This document shows positions 35,970 to 48,560 of a stretch of DNA of 64,000 nt, piece by piece (the stretch's first letter is position 1; each line of letters begins with the position of its first letter). The position numbers and the translations under genes were made by a program. This DNA comes from Lampris incognitus. Taxonomy: Eukaryota > Chordata > Actinopteri > Lampriformes > Lampridae. The notes beneath the pieces are model-generated. The model made no database searches and had not been told where the DNA came from. It saw only the letters and a program-made list of their open reading frames with translations. Where the stretch lies: NCBI RefSeq assembly GCF_029633865.1, contig NC_079213.1, forward strand, positions 2,537,304 through 2,601,303. Direction: 5' to 3'.

Positions 35970-36411
35970 ATCACGTGACGGCAACACATCCGCCATGTTG
36001 GAGGACAACGGCTCGTATCCATAAGGTGCCGTGTTGCGGTCACTGCGCGATGCTGAACGTGTTGTAAACACTCAGAGGAACAGAACGAGTCTCACCGTGG
36101 GACTCGTACACAACAGCTCTCCTGGCTCACATCTTACACTGGGGGATTTCTGCGCTGTTTCCCCGGTTCAAATCTGATCCGTTGGGCCGTTGGGCCAGAA
36201 CTTTGTCACATTTATTTTGCAAACAGCTTTTCAAAGAGTGGATCACACCTGCCATGTTTTATTTCCGTACGTTTGTCCGATTTTCGCTTAAAATGTCGTT
36301 CTTGTGAACACAGGTCGACAACGAGGACTTCAGTGTAAACGGTGGTCGCTGAGGTCCAGCTGTCCTCCAACATGGCGGAGCTGTTCGTTGGCAAGGAAAA
36401 AGTCACGTGAT
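35970..36411. repeat. Inverted-repeat element (about 440 bp)
   Basis: The left end has ATCACGTGACGGCAAC, then CCGCCATGTTGGAGGACA. The right end is the inverse (TGTCCTCCAACATGGCGG, then AGTCACGTGAT). Both ends therefore hold an E-box CACGTG and an identical 18 bp block. A minus-strand 64-codon frame starting 36406 has no known family. It looks like a non-autonomous DNA element; no target duplication identified. Confidence 0.65.
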
Positions 36412-36481
36412 TGGGAATAACCCACAGGAAGTGAAGGTTTTGTGTAGTGGATAAATGAGAATATTACATCTTTATCTCCAG

Positions 36482-36624
36482 CTGAGCGTGATTGAGGCGG
36501 AGCTGAGGGAATCTCTGCGACTGGAAGAGGAGCGAGCGAGAGAAGAAGAGTTCCTCCGACAACAAGGCAACAGGACACGATGGCAAAACCTCATTTACCT
36601 CAAACTCAGCCAGAGAATCAACAA
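36482..36624 (+). CDS. Unidentified internal exon, charged coiled-coil type
   Basis: A 143 bp open segment between an acceptor (TTTATCTCCAG, ending 36481) and a donor (GTTAGT, from 36625). It encodes LSVIEAELRESLRLEEERAR, EEEFLRQQGNRTRWQNLIYL and KLSQRIN, ending in phase 2. The first half is strongly charged with helical, coiled-coil character and the second half is mixed. Clean splice borders, balanced codon use and absence of repeat character argue for a true exon. I do not recognise the protein. No partner exon is visible nearby; the flanking introns would contain the inverted-repeat element on the left and the LTR element on the right. Confidence 0.5.
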
Positions 36625-36787
36625 GTTAGTACACAAATATGATCATACTCCTCAACACTATCCATAATATAACATGTGGGTGGCAGGTGTAGTCTAAGTT
36701 ATGATTGGAGGATGAAAAGATGAGTGGGTGGGATGATGGAGGACCTGAGCCAATCGACTCTGTGCATATCTGTAGTCCGCTGTATCA

Positions 36788-36933
36788 TGTTCCGTCAGTG
36801 ACCACACCAGGAGCCCCGTTTACAACTTCTACTTAACCAACATCAACTCACGACACTTTCCACCCTGCCGTAATTCACACTGCCCCCTGCCCTTCTTAAA
36901 GGCACAGGAACTGCTGGTGCTTAACCATACAAG
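36788..36933 (-). repeat. LTR (3' LTR of the Gypsy-like element)
   Basis: Direct repeat of 38330-38475 with about 10 differences. Shared inner text includes AAAGGCACAGGAACTGCT and TTAACCATACAAGTCAGACT. Confidence 0.75.
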
Positions 36934-36985
36934 TCAGACTGTGTATCTCCTCTTCCACCCAATCCCAGAGGGCCAGGGGAATGCG

Positions 36986-37520
36986 TCATAGTGGCTGGAC
37001 TACCATGTGGACCGACGAGTCCACAGTAGGCTGGTGGACAAACCCAGACATGCAGCCCAGTCCTCCGAACAGTTCTGGGTAACGTTCGGGCCAGGAGGTG
37101 GAGACCTGCAGGACACACAGGCCCACAGCGTCAGTCAGTGTAAAGCCCGGGGCATGGAACAAGTCCAGCCCCATGATGTTAGCCCCTTTCTGTGTGATGT
37201 AGAACCTGGTTTCAGGGATGTACTGGTGGTTATACTCCACGGAAAGGCGGACTACTCCCAAAGTGGGGATGGGGGCGTGGCCGTAGCCCGACAGGGAGTT
37301 GGCTGCCACTTCCAGGGGTACGTGACGGAAGAGCCGGTCATATGTGGGTTTGTTCAGGAGTGACACCTTTGCCCCCGTGTCATCAAGGAGCAGTATGTAG
37401 GCTCCGCCCACAAGGCATGTGCAGTGGCTGAATGAGGCCCGCTGGCTCTGAACTGTGTTGATAGGAGCTGCAGCAGCCTGTGGGTCTGCAGGGGGGGGGG
37501 CAGCGGCACCAGGGTGCAAA
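36986..37520 (-). pseudogene. Retropepsin (aspartic protease) of the LTR element
   Basis: Minus-strand frame with active-site text LLDDTGAKVSLL (D-T-G), a flap-like region and the C-terminal GANIMGLDLF, matching the (I/L)xG(x)D motif of retropepsins. It processes the Gag polyprotein in intact elements. The frame ends at 36986, inside sequence that should lead to pol but instead reaches the polypurine tract. Confidence 0.8.
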
Positions 37521-38345
37521 GTGATTCATCTTGTTGCAGCGATGACAACGCTTGCCCAGGGCAGGACGTGATTTGTCCTGAGATACGTGCTTTGTGGAGC
37601 CACAGTTGGTACAACGCTTGGGCCCACTCTCCCTAGACCCCCTGTCTGCCACTCTTTGCACATCAGACCTGTCACTGTCCATGTCAGCCGTCCCTGCCGT
37701 CTCCTGGGCAACAGTAGGTACTTTAAGCAGAGACGCGTTTAAGCCCGTGACGTCACGGGCTCCGGCACAGCGCCAGAGAACTTGTGCGCTTCCAGCAGAG
37801 CCGTTTCCAACTGCTCCCCAGTCACTATAGCGTCAGATAACGTCATGGAGTCCGGGTTCGAGTAACAGTCTTTCCCTCAGCTGAGCACAAGACGGTTTCT
37901 CTATTAGCTGAAGTCCATCTTCCAAAGCCCCGAAGTCACAATGCTTTGCTAGCCCATGTAAGGCAGAGATGAACTGGCCCACTGACTCCCCAGACTTCTG
38001 GGCCCTCTGACGAGACTCAGACCGGTGCATGTGTCGGCTCCTTCCTGAGCTGAAACGGGACTGTAGTGCGTTGGTAGCCGCAGCGTAGGTGTCATCCGCC
38101 ACCGAGAGTCTAGCGAAAATAGGTTGCCCCTCCTGACCGAGGCCGTGCTGTAAGAGCGCACACTTCCTAGCTGCTGCTGCTAAACCCCAATGCCCCAGAG
38201 CCAGTAAAGAGTCATCAAACGACGATATCCACCGGTCCCAGGGAACAGCTGGGTCACCAGGAACGGGTAGGAAAGGTGGCGGTGGCGACAGAACCAAGCC
38301 AGCCGTCCTCGCTCGCCAACTATTATGTTCAGTCAACGACCACAC
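37521..38345 (-). pseudogene. Gag-like polyprotein with zinc knuckle, frameshifted
   Basis: The minus-strand frame from 38345 has PPPPFLPVPGDPAVPWDRW, YAAATNALQSRFSSG, ESVGQFISALHGLAKHCDFG and a Leu-Arg-Glu-rich end, the order of fish Gypsy Gag proteins. It stops at 37833. The same protein resumes in another frame with two zinc-binding stretches (RCTNCGSTKHVSQ and RCHRCNKMNHFAPWC). At least one frameshift therefore breaks it. Confidence 0.75.
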
Positions 38346-38475
38346 CGAGAGCCCCGTTTATAACGTTTACTTAACCAACTTCAACTCACGACACTTTTCA
38401 CCCTGCCGTAAATCACACTGCCCCCTGCCCTTCTTAAAGGCACAGGAACTGCTAGTGCTTAACCATACAAGTCAG
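38330..38475 (-). repeat. LTR (5' LTR of the Gypsy-like element)
   Basis: Partner of 36788-36933. Its outer edge abuts the 20 bp array that starts at 38485. Confidence 0.75.
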
Positions 38476-38484
38476 ACTTGGGCA

Positions 38485-39079
38485 CAACACTACCTAACCA
38501 GATATAACACTACCTAACCAGATATAACACTACCTAACCAGATATAACCAGATATAACACTACCTAACCAGATATAACACTACCTAACCAGATATAACAC
38601 TACCTAACCAGATATAACCAGATATAACACTACCTAACCAGATATAACACTACCTAACCAGATATAACACTACCTAACCAGATATAACACTACCTAACCA
38701 GATATAACACTACCTAACCAGATATAACCAGATATAACACTACCTAACCAGATATAACACTACCTAACCAGATATAACACTACCTAACCAGATACAACAC
38801 TACCTAACCAGATATAACCAGATATAACACTACCTAACCAGATATAACACTACCTAACCAGATATAACACTACCTAACCAGATATAACACTACCTAACCA
38901 GATATAACCAGATATAACACTACCTAACCAGATATAACCAGATATAACACTACCTAACCAGATATAACACTACCTAACCAGATATAACACTACCTAACCA
39001 GATATAACACTACCTAACCAGATATAACCAGATATAACACTACCTAACCAGATATAACACTACCTAACCAGATATAACA
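38485..39079. repeat. 20 bp minisatellite with 10 bp half-units (about 28 copies)
   Basis: Unit CACTACCTAACCAGATATAA. A CCAGATATAA half-unit is inserted every three to five units, giving 70, 90 and 110 bp super-units. Confidence 0.95.
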
Positions 39080-39534
39080 CACTGACTTCCGGTTTCGACT
39101 GCAGAGGTCATACCAGTTTCCTGTTTGTTGGCGTGTGCTATTGACGATGGCATAATTTTCGCGATGTCTGCAAGATTTACCATGGATAAATGTCAACCAC
39201 GTGCACACAACTGTCCACAAACTTCCACCTGCACCTGCCAGCAAACGGGTGGGAAGGGTCCATTTGTCCATGTCAAGTTGCGTCCACAAATGTGAGGATG
39301 AGCGGACAGACTGATGGATGGACGGAATTGTAAATGTAACTTGATATCAACAACTTGAAACGTGTCACCCGTTTGCTGGTAGGTGCAGGAGAAAGTTTAT
39401 CGACAATTCTGATCGTGTCGTTGACATTTATCCATGGTAAATCTTGCAGGCATCACGAAAAATAAGCCATTGTCAAGCACACGCCAAGAAACAGGAAACT
39501 GGTGTGACCGCTGCAGTAGAAACCAGAAGTCAGT
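39080..39534. mobile_element. Foldback MITE with long inverted arms (about 455 bp)
   Basis: The left arm starts CACTGACTTCCGGTTTCGAC and the right arm ends GAAACCAGAAGTCAGTG. About 120-150 bp at each side pair (for example CAAGATTTACCATGGATAAA on the left and its inverse on the right; CAGCAAACGGGTG against CACCCGTTTGCTG). No transposase frame. Target duplication not visible. Confidence 0.8.
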
Positions 39535-39826
39535 GGACTACAGTTATGGACAGGGCCGATAAAGGATGAGCTGCACTCACTTCCTGTTTCCTGTTTGGGA
39601 CAGGCCCTGGGTCAGCAGCTACTTCAGGAAGTTCCCCATGCACATCTACTGTCTGCCCATCCAGAACACAGCACTGCCGAGCAGAAGATCCACCAAGACG
39701 ACGAAGAGGAGATGAGAGGAGAGCTGCCATGTTCCAGCTTAGGAACAAAAGAACATATGGCAGCGTTTTCATGTTCCTGTGTAACATAAACTGCATTTTG
39801 ATGTGCAAAATGTGTTGTGCAATCAA
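39535..39826. other. Spacer, no gene seen
   Basis: Unique sequence; no supported frame. Confidence 0.5.
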
Positions 39827-39925
39827 TGATTGATAAATTGATTGATTGGTTGATTGATTCATTGGTTGGTCGATTGATTGTTTGATCGATTGATCGATTG
39901 ATTGATTGATTGATTGATTGATTGG
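39827..39925. repeat. TTGA tetranucleotide repeat
   Basis: Imperfect TTGATTGATTGG units. Confidence 0.9.
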
Positions 39926-40129
39926 CTCGTTTTATAATCATCTACTATTTGGTTGTTTCTAAACAGAGTAAAAGAAAAGCATGCAAAAGTTATTGATTTT
40001 TATTTAAAGCTGCAATCTGGGACTTTCCTAGTTATTTTCTCCTTTCTAACATCGTGATAATGTGATGATTGTGTTGGACAGAGAGTCAGTATTCTAGTAG
40101 AATAGTGTTGTGATGTAACTATCCTAACT

Positions 40130-40875
40130 ATTCCCCATCCTCTGTGAATAGTACACATAGCCATTGTAACTCCAGTTAATGGTCACACCCATAGTTGCAT
40201 AAGAAACTGGTCGTTGGTTGTTATGCCACTGTATTGTTTATAAGGGTGGGGGTACCTGCAGTCACTGTACTGTTTATAAGGGTGGGGACACCTGCAGCCA
40301 CTGTACTGTTTATAAGGGTGGGGACACCTGCAGTCACTGTACTGTTGATAAGGGTGGGGACACCTGCAGTCACTGTACTGTTGATAAGGGTGGGGACACC
40401 TGCAGTCACTGTGTTGTTGATAAGGGTGGGGACACCTGCAGTCACTGTACTGTTGATAAGGGTGGGGACACCTGCAGCCACTGTGTTGTTGATAAGGGTG
40501 GGGACACCTGCAGCCGCTGTGTTGTTGATAAGGGTGGGGACACCTGCAGCCGCTGTACTGTTGATAAGGGTGGGGACACCTGCAGTCGCTGTATTGTTGA
40601 TAAGGGTGGGGACACCTGCAGTCGCTGTGTTGTTGATAAGGGTGGGGACACCTGCAGCCGCTGTGTTGTTGATAAGGGTGGGGACACCTGCAGCCGCTGT
40701 ACTGTTGATAAGGGTGGGGACACCTGCAGCCGCTGTACTGTTGATAAGGGTGGGGACACCTGCAGCCGCTGTGTTGTTGATAAGGGTGGGGACACCTGCA
40801 GTCAGTTTAGACTGAGGAGGTCACTAGGATGAGTGGTAAACCGTTTCTCTCAATAAACGTTTTGTCCAGATGAAG
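40130..40875 (+). repeat. Composite dispersed repeat with internal 36 bp array (16 copies)
   Basis: Left flank GAATAGTACACATAGCCATT through GTTGTTATGCCACTGTATTG. Array 40232-40803 has unit TTGATAAGGGTGGGGACACC plus TGCAGTCACTGTACTG. The right flank starts CAGTTTAGACTGAGGAGGTC and holds AATAAACGTTTTGTCC. The same left flank plus array start lies at 63848-64000 and the inverted array with right flank at 60540-60867, so this is one mobile or dispersed family. 36 bp is 12 codons, hence the open frames on both strands. Confidence 0.85.
40812..40842 (+). other. Hammerhead-ribozyme-like core, degenerate
   Basis: CTGAGGA is followed by GGTCAC, an 8-base loop and GTGGT (five pairs counting wobbles), then TAAAC where GAAAC is expected. 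Order and spacing match the CUGANGA / stem II / GAAA core, with one core base changed. Confidence 0.35.
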
Positions 40876-40876
40876 T

Positions 40877-41215
40877 GGTTCAACCTTCTGTCAGCGGGTA
40901 GTTATTTACAGATAGGTCAGTATTAACCTGACATGCCAGATGGTTTGTTATACAGGTGGTGACCGCTGTGAGGGCTGCCCCCAGGCAGGCCTCACAGCGG
41001 TCATGCAAGTCAAACCCCATTATGTACCCTGTCTGGCAAACGGGGCACAACTGGAGACTGCCACTTAGCTTGATGGAAGTCATCTCGTAAAAGATCTTCG
41101 CCTCTGAAGTCTTCTCAATAGTGCTCCCCCGGAAGCTGAAGAAAAATGGCGGCCTATTGTATGGCCTCGGTTCTCTATATAGATCCGTTAGACCAGTAAG
41201 TGGTGCCCACAATTA
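40877..41215 (-). CDS. Unidentified frame with zinc-ribbon-like motif (possible TE ORF piece)
   Basis: A minus-strand frame of 110 codons contains LCPVCQTGYIMGFDLHDRCE, then ACLGA, i.e. C-x2-C, H, C-x2-C spacing, as seen at the start of Gag-like or ORF1 proteins of some fish retroelements. Alternatively it is a spliced exon: TTTTTCTTCAG precedes FRGSTIEKTSEAKIF, and CAG/GTTAAT stands after NHLACQ. I cannot identify it. A 14 bp perfect inverted repeat (TGACCGCTGTGAGG at 40960 and its inverse at 40990) lies inside. Confidence 0.35.
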
Positions 41216-41492
41216 AGTGGGCGTGGATTAAGCTTTTTTCAGTAAGGGTAAACCCACTAGCAATAGCCTTAGAGGGCAAAGCCTAAAGGAAATAGTGCTC
41301 GCCAAACATTAAACTAAAGCCTTCACAGCTGTGTCTCACAACCCACCGAGTCTGAACAGAAGCAAATGAAAGAAATTACCACCGTCTGACGTTAATGCCT
41401 ATATAGACTGTTAAATGATTGACTAACATAATACTAATATGTAGATTATATAGTAAATTAGTATATTAAACTTAAATATAGATTATATACTA

Positions 41493-43300
41493 TAGTTTAG
41501 ATATAGCCCTAGTTTACATATAGCCCTGGTTTAGATATAGCCCTGGTTTAGATATAGCCCTGGTTTAGATATAGCCCTGGTTTACATATAGCCCTGGTTT
41601 AGATATAGCCCTGGTTTAGATATAGCCCTGGTTTAGATATAGCCCTGGTTTACATATAGCCCTAGTTTAGATATAGCCCTGGTTTAGATATAGCCCTAGT
41701 TTAGATATAGCCCTAGTTTAGATATAGCCCTGGTTTAGATATAGCCCTAGTTTAGATATAGCCCTGGTTTAGATATAGCCCTAGTTTAGATATAGCCCTG
41801 GTTTACATATAGCCCTAGTTTACATATAGCCCTGGTTTAGATATAGCCCTGGTTTAGATATAGCCCTGGTTTAGATATAGCCCTAGTTTAGATATAGCCC
41901 TGGTTTACATATAGCCCTGGTTTAGATATAGCCCTAGTTTACATATAGCCCTAGTTTACATATAGCCCTAGTTTAGATATAGCCCTAGTTTACATATAGC
42001 CCTGGTTTAGATATAGCCCTAGTTTAGATATAGCCCTAGTTTAGATATAGCCCTAGTTTAGATATAGCCCTAGTTTACATATAACCCTGGTTTAGATATA
42101 GCCCTAGTTTAGATATAGCCCTAGTTTAGATATAGCCCTAGTTTACATATAGCCCTGGTTTAGATATAGCCCTAGTTTAGATATAGCCCTGGTTTAGATA
42201 TAGCCCTGGTTTACATATAGCCCTAGTTTACATATAGCCCTGGTTTAGATATAGCCCTGGTTTAGATATAGCCCTGGTTTAGATATAGCCCTAGTTTAGA
42301 TATAGCCCTGGTTTACATATAGCCCTGGTTTAGATATAGCCCTAGTTTACATATAGCCCTAGTTTACATATAGCCCTAGTTTAGATATAGCCCTAGTTTA
42401 CATATAGCCCTAGTTTAGATATAGCCCTGGTTTAGATATAGCCCTAGTTTAGATATAGCCCTGGTTTAGATATACCCCTGGTTTAGATATAGCCCTGGTT
42501 TAGATATAGCCCTAGTTTAGATATAGCCCTGGTTTAGATATAGCCCTGGTTTAGATATAGCCCTGGTTTAGATATAGCCCTAGTTTAGATATAGCCCTGG
42601 TTTAGATATAGCCCTGGTTTAGATACAGCCCTAGTTTAGATATAGCCCTGGTTTAGATATAGCCCTGGTTTAGATATAGCCCTAGTTTAGATATAGCCCT
42701 GGTTTACATATAGCCCTAGTTTAGATATAGCCCTGGTTTAGATATAGCCCTAGTTTAGATATAGCCCTGGTTTACATATAGCCCTGGTTTACATATAGCC
42801 CTAGTTTACATATAGCCCTAGTTTAGATATAGCCCTAGTTTACATATAGCCCTAGTTTAGATATAGCCCTGGTTTACATATAGCCCTAGTTTAGATATAG
42901 CCCTAGTTTACATATAGCCCTAGTTTAGATATAGCCCTGGTTTAGATATAGCCCTGGTTTAGATATAGCCCTGGTTTAGATATAGCCCTAGTTTAGATAT
43001 AGCCCTGGTTTAGATATAGCCCTGGTTTAGATATAGCCCTGGTTTAGATATAGCCCTAGTTTAGATATAGCCCTGGTTTAGATATAGCCCTGGTTTAGAT
43101 ATAGCCCTGGTTTAGATATAGCCCTAGTTTAGATATAGCCCTGGTTTAGATATAGCCCTGGTTTAGATATAGCCCTAGTTTAGATATAGCCCTAGTTTAG
43201 ATATAGCCCTGGTTTAGATACAGCCCTAGTTTAGATATAGCCCTGGTTTAGATATAGCCCTGGTTTAGATATAGCCCTAGTTTAGATATAGCCCTAGTTT
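41493..43300. repeat. 17 bp minisatellite (about 106 copies)
   Basis: Unit TTTAGATATAGCCCTGG with G/C (AGATAT/ACATAT) and GG/AG variants only. Blocks of several hundred bp recur, for example the pattern at 41780-42000 again at 42190-42400. Confidence 0.97.
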
Positions 43301-43600
43301 CTATCACGTTTGCCTAAGTAATGACAGGGTTACTGTCCTGAAACCATGAACATCGAGTTATCCAATCAGATTTTGTTGCTGTTGTCTCTTGGCAGAGAAA
43401 GGGTTAGCCGGCTGGCTCCCTCATTGGGTAGGACTGCTAGAATTATTTTTTTCTTTTGTTTGTGTTTTCAAATGTGTAATTTTGCAACTGTGTGATTTTG
43501 TAACTGTGCTGCCTATCTTGGCCAGGTCTCCTTTGAAAAAGAGGTTTGTAATCTCAACGGGATCCTCCTGGTTAAATAAAGGTTAAAGAAATAAAGAAAT
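43301..43600 (+). mobile_element. 3' tail of a retroelement ending in TAAA-rich sequence
   Basis: CTTGGCCAGGTCTCCTTTG followed by AATCTCAACGGGATCCTCCT and GGTTAAATAAAGGTTAAAG is wording I know from many fish transcripts, where it forms the 3' end of a dispersed element. No coding part is attached. Confidence 0.5.
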
Positions 43601-43957
43601 ACAGGTCCTGTGCTTGTGTGTTTATTTAGAAAGTGACAGGTGAATCAGCCAATCATGTTTGCTGTTGTAGTGGGTGGGACAAAAACATATCACCCTAGGA
43701 CTTCTAGAAGTCCAGGCCTATCTAGACGTGGGCTCACTCGTATAAAAGAATGACGTGCGGTTGCTGAGGAGTCATTAATTGTGACTGACCGACTCGTTCA
43801 CACTGGCGATCCAGATCTACTGGTTCACTTAAACCAGTCGAGCCGCACATCACTGACGTCAGTCTGTGTATCAGACGAGTGTGACGAAGTTCATGAAGCA
43901 TGGCTGCAGGAGGAGACGAGAGCGACATTGTAGCTAGCTAGTGTAACCGGTTACTTT
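43601..43957. other. Spacer, no gene seen
   Basis: Unique sequence; no supported frame. Confidence 0.5.
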
Positions 43958-44030
43958 CTTGCCCGGTGCGGGATTCGATACGGGGTGTACCGCATCACAA
44001 GGCGACGTCACTAACCGCTCGGCTAAAGGG
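43958..44030 (-). mobile_element. tRNA-like sequence, probable SINE head
   Basis: Minus strand: A box-like TAGCCGAGCGGTTAGTG and B box-like ATCGAATCCCGC, about 33 bases apart. A complete acceptor stem is not evident, so a SINE head or tRNA pseudogene is more likely than a working tRNA gene. Confidence 0.5.
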
Positions 44031-44189
44031 TCAGCAGACCCGTTAGCTAGGGGCTAACGTGTCTTATTAGTAGTTTACACTTGTTAGCATTACCCTTCTC
44101 AACACGTGCTTTCGGGGAAAAGCAACACGTGATGGGAAATGGAAGGCCACCTCCCGCTCTTGTCTCGCCTGTGCTTCATCACCTCACCT

Positions 44190-44445
44190 GTCAGGTGGTG
44201 ACCACCCCCGTACCCTCCTCTTCAGTTGAGCGGTCTTCCTCGGCTGTGAAGCGCATCAAGACGCCATCAGAAACACAACGGGACAGGATCGACTGGGACC
44301 TTTGGCACTGATGTCCATAGAAAAAGGCCTTCTGATGGAAGTTAAATCAAAGGACAAACTGCATTATGCCGCCATGCTCACTTCACAAAGAAGGACTGAC
44401 GGATGGACTTTATATTCCAGTAGCCTAATAAGGTCAGCTGCCTAA
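44190..44445 (+). pseudogene. hAT transposase C-terminal (dimerisation) fragment
   Basis: One frame gives PSSSVERSSSAVKRIKTPS, matching the P-x-(S)-x-x-ERxFSxxKxIKT core of hAT C-terminal domains. A frame change near 44297 gives LALMSIEKGLLMEVK and ends at TAA 44443. Only this end of the gene is present. It differs from the hAT copy at 61-63 kb. Confidence 0.6.
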
Positions 44446-44559
44446 TGTTCTTTTAGTCCAAATCAAAGCTGGCATATTCATTTTACATAGTGTGATGGCT
44501 CTTCATAGCTGGTTAATACCACACTTTGCTCATGTAACATTAGGCCTGTAACATTATAC

Positions 44560-46367
44560 TTGATATCATGGCGTAACTACTATACTCAATATCATGGCGT
44601 AACTACTATACTTAATATCATGGCGTAACTACTATACTCAATATCATGGCGTAACTACTACACTCAGTATCATGGCGTAACTACTATACTAAGTATCATG
44701 ACGTAACTACTATACTCAATGTCATGGCGTAACTACTATACCCAATATCATGGCGTAACTACTATACTCAATATCATGGCGTAACTACTATACCCAATAT
44801 CATGGCGTAACTACTATACTCAATATCATAGCGTAACTACTATACCCAATATCATGGCGTAACTACTATACTCAATATCATGGCTTAACTACTATACCCA
44901 ATATCATGGCGTAACTACTACACCCAATATCATGGCGTAACTACTATACCCAATATCATGGCTTAACTACTATACCCAATATCATGGCGTAACTACTATA
45001 CTCAATATCATGGCTTAACTACTACACCCAATATCATGGCTTAACTACTACACCCAATATCATGGCTTAACTACTATACCCAATATCATGGCGTAACTAC
45101 TACACCCAATATCATGGCGTAACTACTATACCCAATATCATGGCGTAACTACTATACTCAATATCATGATGTAACTACTATACCCAATATCATGGCGTAA
45201 CTACTATACTCAATATCATGGCTTAACTACTATACTCAATATCATGGCTTAACTACTATACCCAATATCATGGCGTAACTACTATACCCAATATCATGGC
45301 GTAACTACTATACCCAATATCATGGCGTAACTACTATACTCAATATCATGATGTAACTACTATACCCAATATCATGGCGTAACTACTATACTCAATATCA
45401 TGGCTTAACTACTATACCCAATATCATGGCTTAACTACTATACCCAATATCATGGCGTAACTACTATACTCAATATCATGGCTTAACTACTACACCCAAT
45501 ATCATGGCTTAACTACTATACCCAATATCATGGCTTAACTACTATACCCAATATCATGGCTTAACTACTATACCCAATATCATGGTGTAACTACTATACC
45601 CAATATCATGGCTTAACTACTATACTCAATACCATGGCTTAACTACTATACTCAATATCATGGCGTAACTACTATACCCAATATCATGGCTTAACTACTA
45701 TACTCAATATCATGGTGTAACTACTATACTCAATATCATGGTGTAACTACTATACTCAATATCATGGCGTAACTACTATACTCAATATCATGGTGTAACT
45801 ACTATACCCAATACCATGGCTTAACTACTATACTCAATATCATGGCGTAACTACTATACTCAATATCATGGCTTAACTACTATACTCAATATCATGGCGT
45901 AACTACTATACTCAATATCATGGTGTAACTACTATACTCAATATCATGGTGTAACTACTATACCCAGTATCATGGCGTAACTACTATACTCAATATCATG
46001 GCGTAACTACTATACCCAATATCATGGCTTAACTACTATACTCAATATCATGGCGTAACTACTATACTCAATACCATGGCTTAACTACTATACTCAATAT
46101 CATGGCGTAACTACTATACTCAATATCATGGTGTAACTACTATACTCAATATCATGACGTAACTACTATACTCAATATCATGGCTTAACTACTATACTCA
46201 ATATCATGGCGTAACTACTATACCCAATACCATGGCTTAACTACTATACTCAATATCATGACGTAACTACTATACCCAATATCATGGCGTAACTACTATA
46301 CCCAATATCATGGCGTAACTACTATACCCAATACCATGGCTTAACTACTATACTCAATATCATGACG
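44560..46367. repeat. 26 bp minisatellite (about 69 copies)
   Basis: Unit CTACTATACTCAATATCATG plus GCGTAA, with CTC/CCC and GCG/GCT/GTG variants mixed along the array. Confidence 0.97.
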
Positions 46368-46672
46368 TGAGGTTTGGCATATTTTGCATATGGTTGTGTT
46401 GCGACTTTGCTCGAGGCATATTCTGCATGTGAAGGTTGATTTTATGGTTATTTCTATTCTTTGCTCATGAGTTGCTTTGACTTGGTCTGGTCAGTTTGTA
46501 AAGAAGAGGTTTTATGATGCTGCATGCCAGACTGTCCATGGTGATGTTATCGGCCGGAAGCGGAGGCCAGGTCATGTGACTTCTCTCTGTTTTCCAAGCA
46601 TGGAGAGAGACCAAGGCTGTTTGATATCCAATGGATTTGATTTTGGTGGATCTTGAGGCACTGACTTACTGG

Positions 46673-46673
<1 letters not shown>
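46368..46673. other. Spacer, no gene seen
   Basis: Unique sequence. Confidence 0.5.
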
Positions 46674-46744
<71 letters not shown>

Positions 46745-46922
46745 TGGACTGGCGGCCTGTCCAGGTGTCTCCCCGCCTGCCGCCCAATGACTACTGGGAT
46801 AGGCTCCAGCACCCCATGACCCTGAGAGCAGGATAAGCAGTTTGGATAATGGATGGATGGATGGATGGATGGATGGATGGATGGATGGATGGATGGATGG
46901 ATGGATGGATGGATGGATGGAT
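46674..46922 (+). mobile_element. SINE 3' piece with GT run and GGAT tail
   Basis: A GT run (46674-46742) leads into GGCGGCCTGTCCAGGTGTCT, then AGAGCAGGATAAGCAGTTTG and about 18 GGAT units. Only the 3' half of the family described at 28416 is present. Confidence 0.8.
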
Positions 46923-47205
46923 GCTTGCATTCACGATCAACAGTTAATATAGCAAGTCCAGGCAACGTTTTATTTCTATGAAGTTTACTGTCACACTAAT
47001 TTTGGTTTGTGGTGAAAGTGTATTACTAAAAATGTCTTCTTGATGTCAGACCCTTATCCATGACCATAACCAAATGCCCCCCACCCCCCTCACCCTTTCT
47101 CCGCCAAGGGGAGGAACCCAGCTAGGCTCAGTAAAAGGCTTCTTTCTCCCCAATCACACTTCTGCTCATCACTGCTGCAAGGTAGAAGCTGCTGTTTTCT
47201 CTTCT
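46923..47205. other. Spacer, no gene seen
   Basis: Unique sequence; C-rich near 47078-47092. Confidence 0.5.
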
Positions 47206-48557
<1,352 letters not shown>

Positions 48558-48560
48558 TTA

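Larger units (their letters stand above)
36783..38478 (-). mobile_element. Gypsy-like LTR retrotransposon, internally deleted (gag and protease only)
   Basis: Two direct repeats of about 145 bp (36788-36933 and 38330-38475) share GTTTACTTAACCAAC-type text and CTGCCCCCTGCCCTTCTTAA. On the minus strand a purine-rich tract (GGAAGAGGAGA, 36950-36960) precedes the 3' repeat, as a polypurine tract should. The interior encodes gag, a zinc knuckle and a retropepsin. There is no room for reverse transcriptase, RNase H or integrase in the 1.4 kb interior, so it is non-autonomous. Confidence 0.8.

Noticed and set aside
35970..36410. Divergent promoter with start codons (ATGTTGGAGGACA and ATGGCGGAG)
   Set aside because: The similarity of both sides is an inverted repeat of one element; frames end within a few dozen codons.
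40195..40832. Cys-rich 204-codon frame (GGDTCSHC repeats) resembling a toxin or metallothionein
   Set aside because: Translation of a 36 bp minisatellite; equally open in other frames and strands, no signal peptide.
43958..44030. Functional tRNA gene
   Set aside because: A and B boxes are present but no complete acceptor stem could be built; SINE head is simpler.
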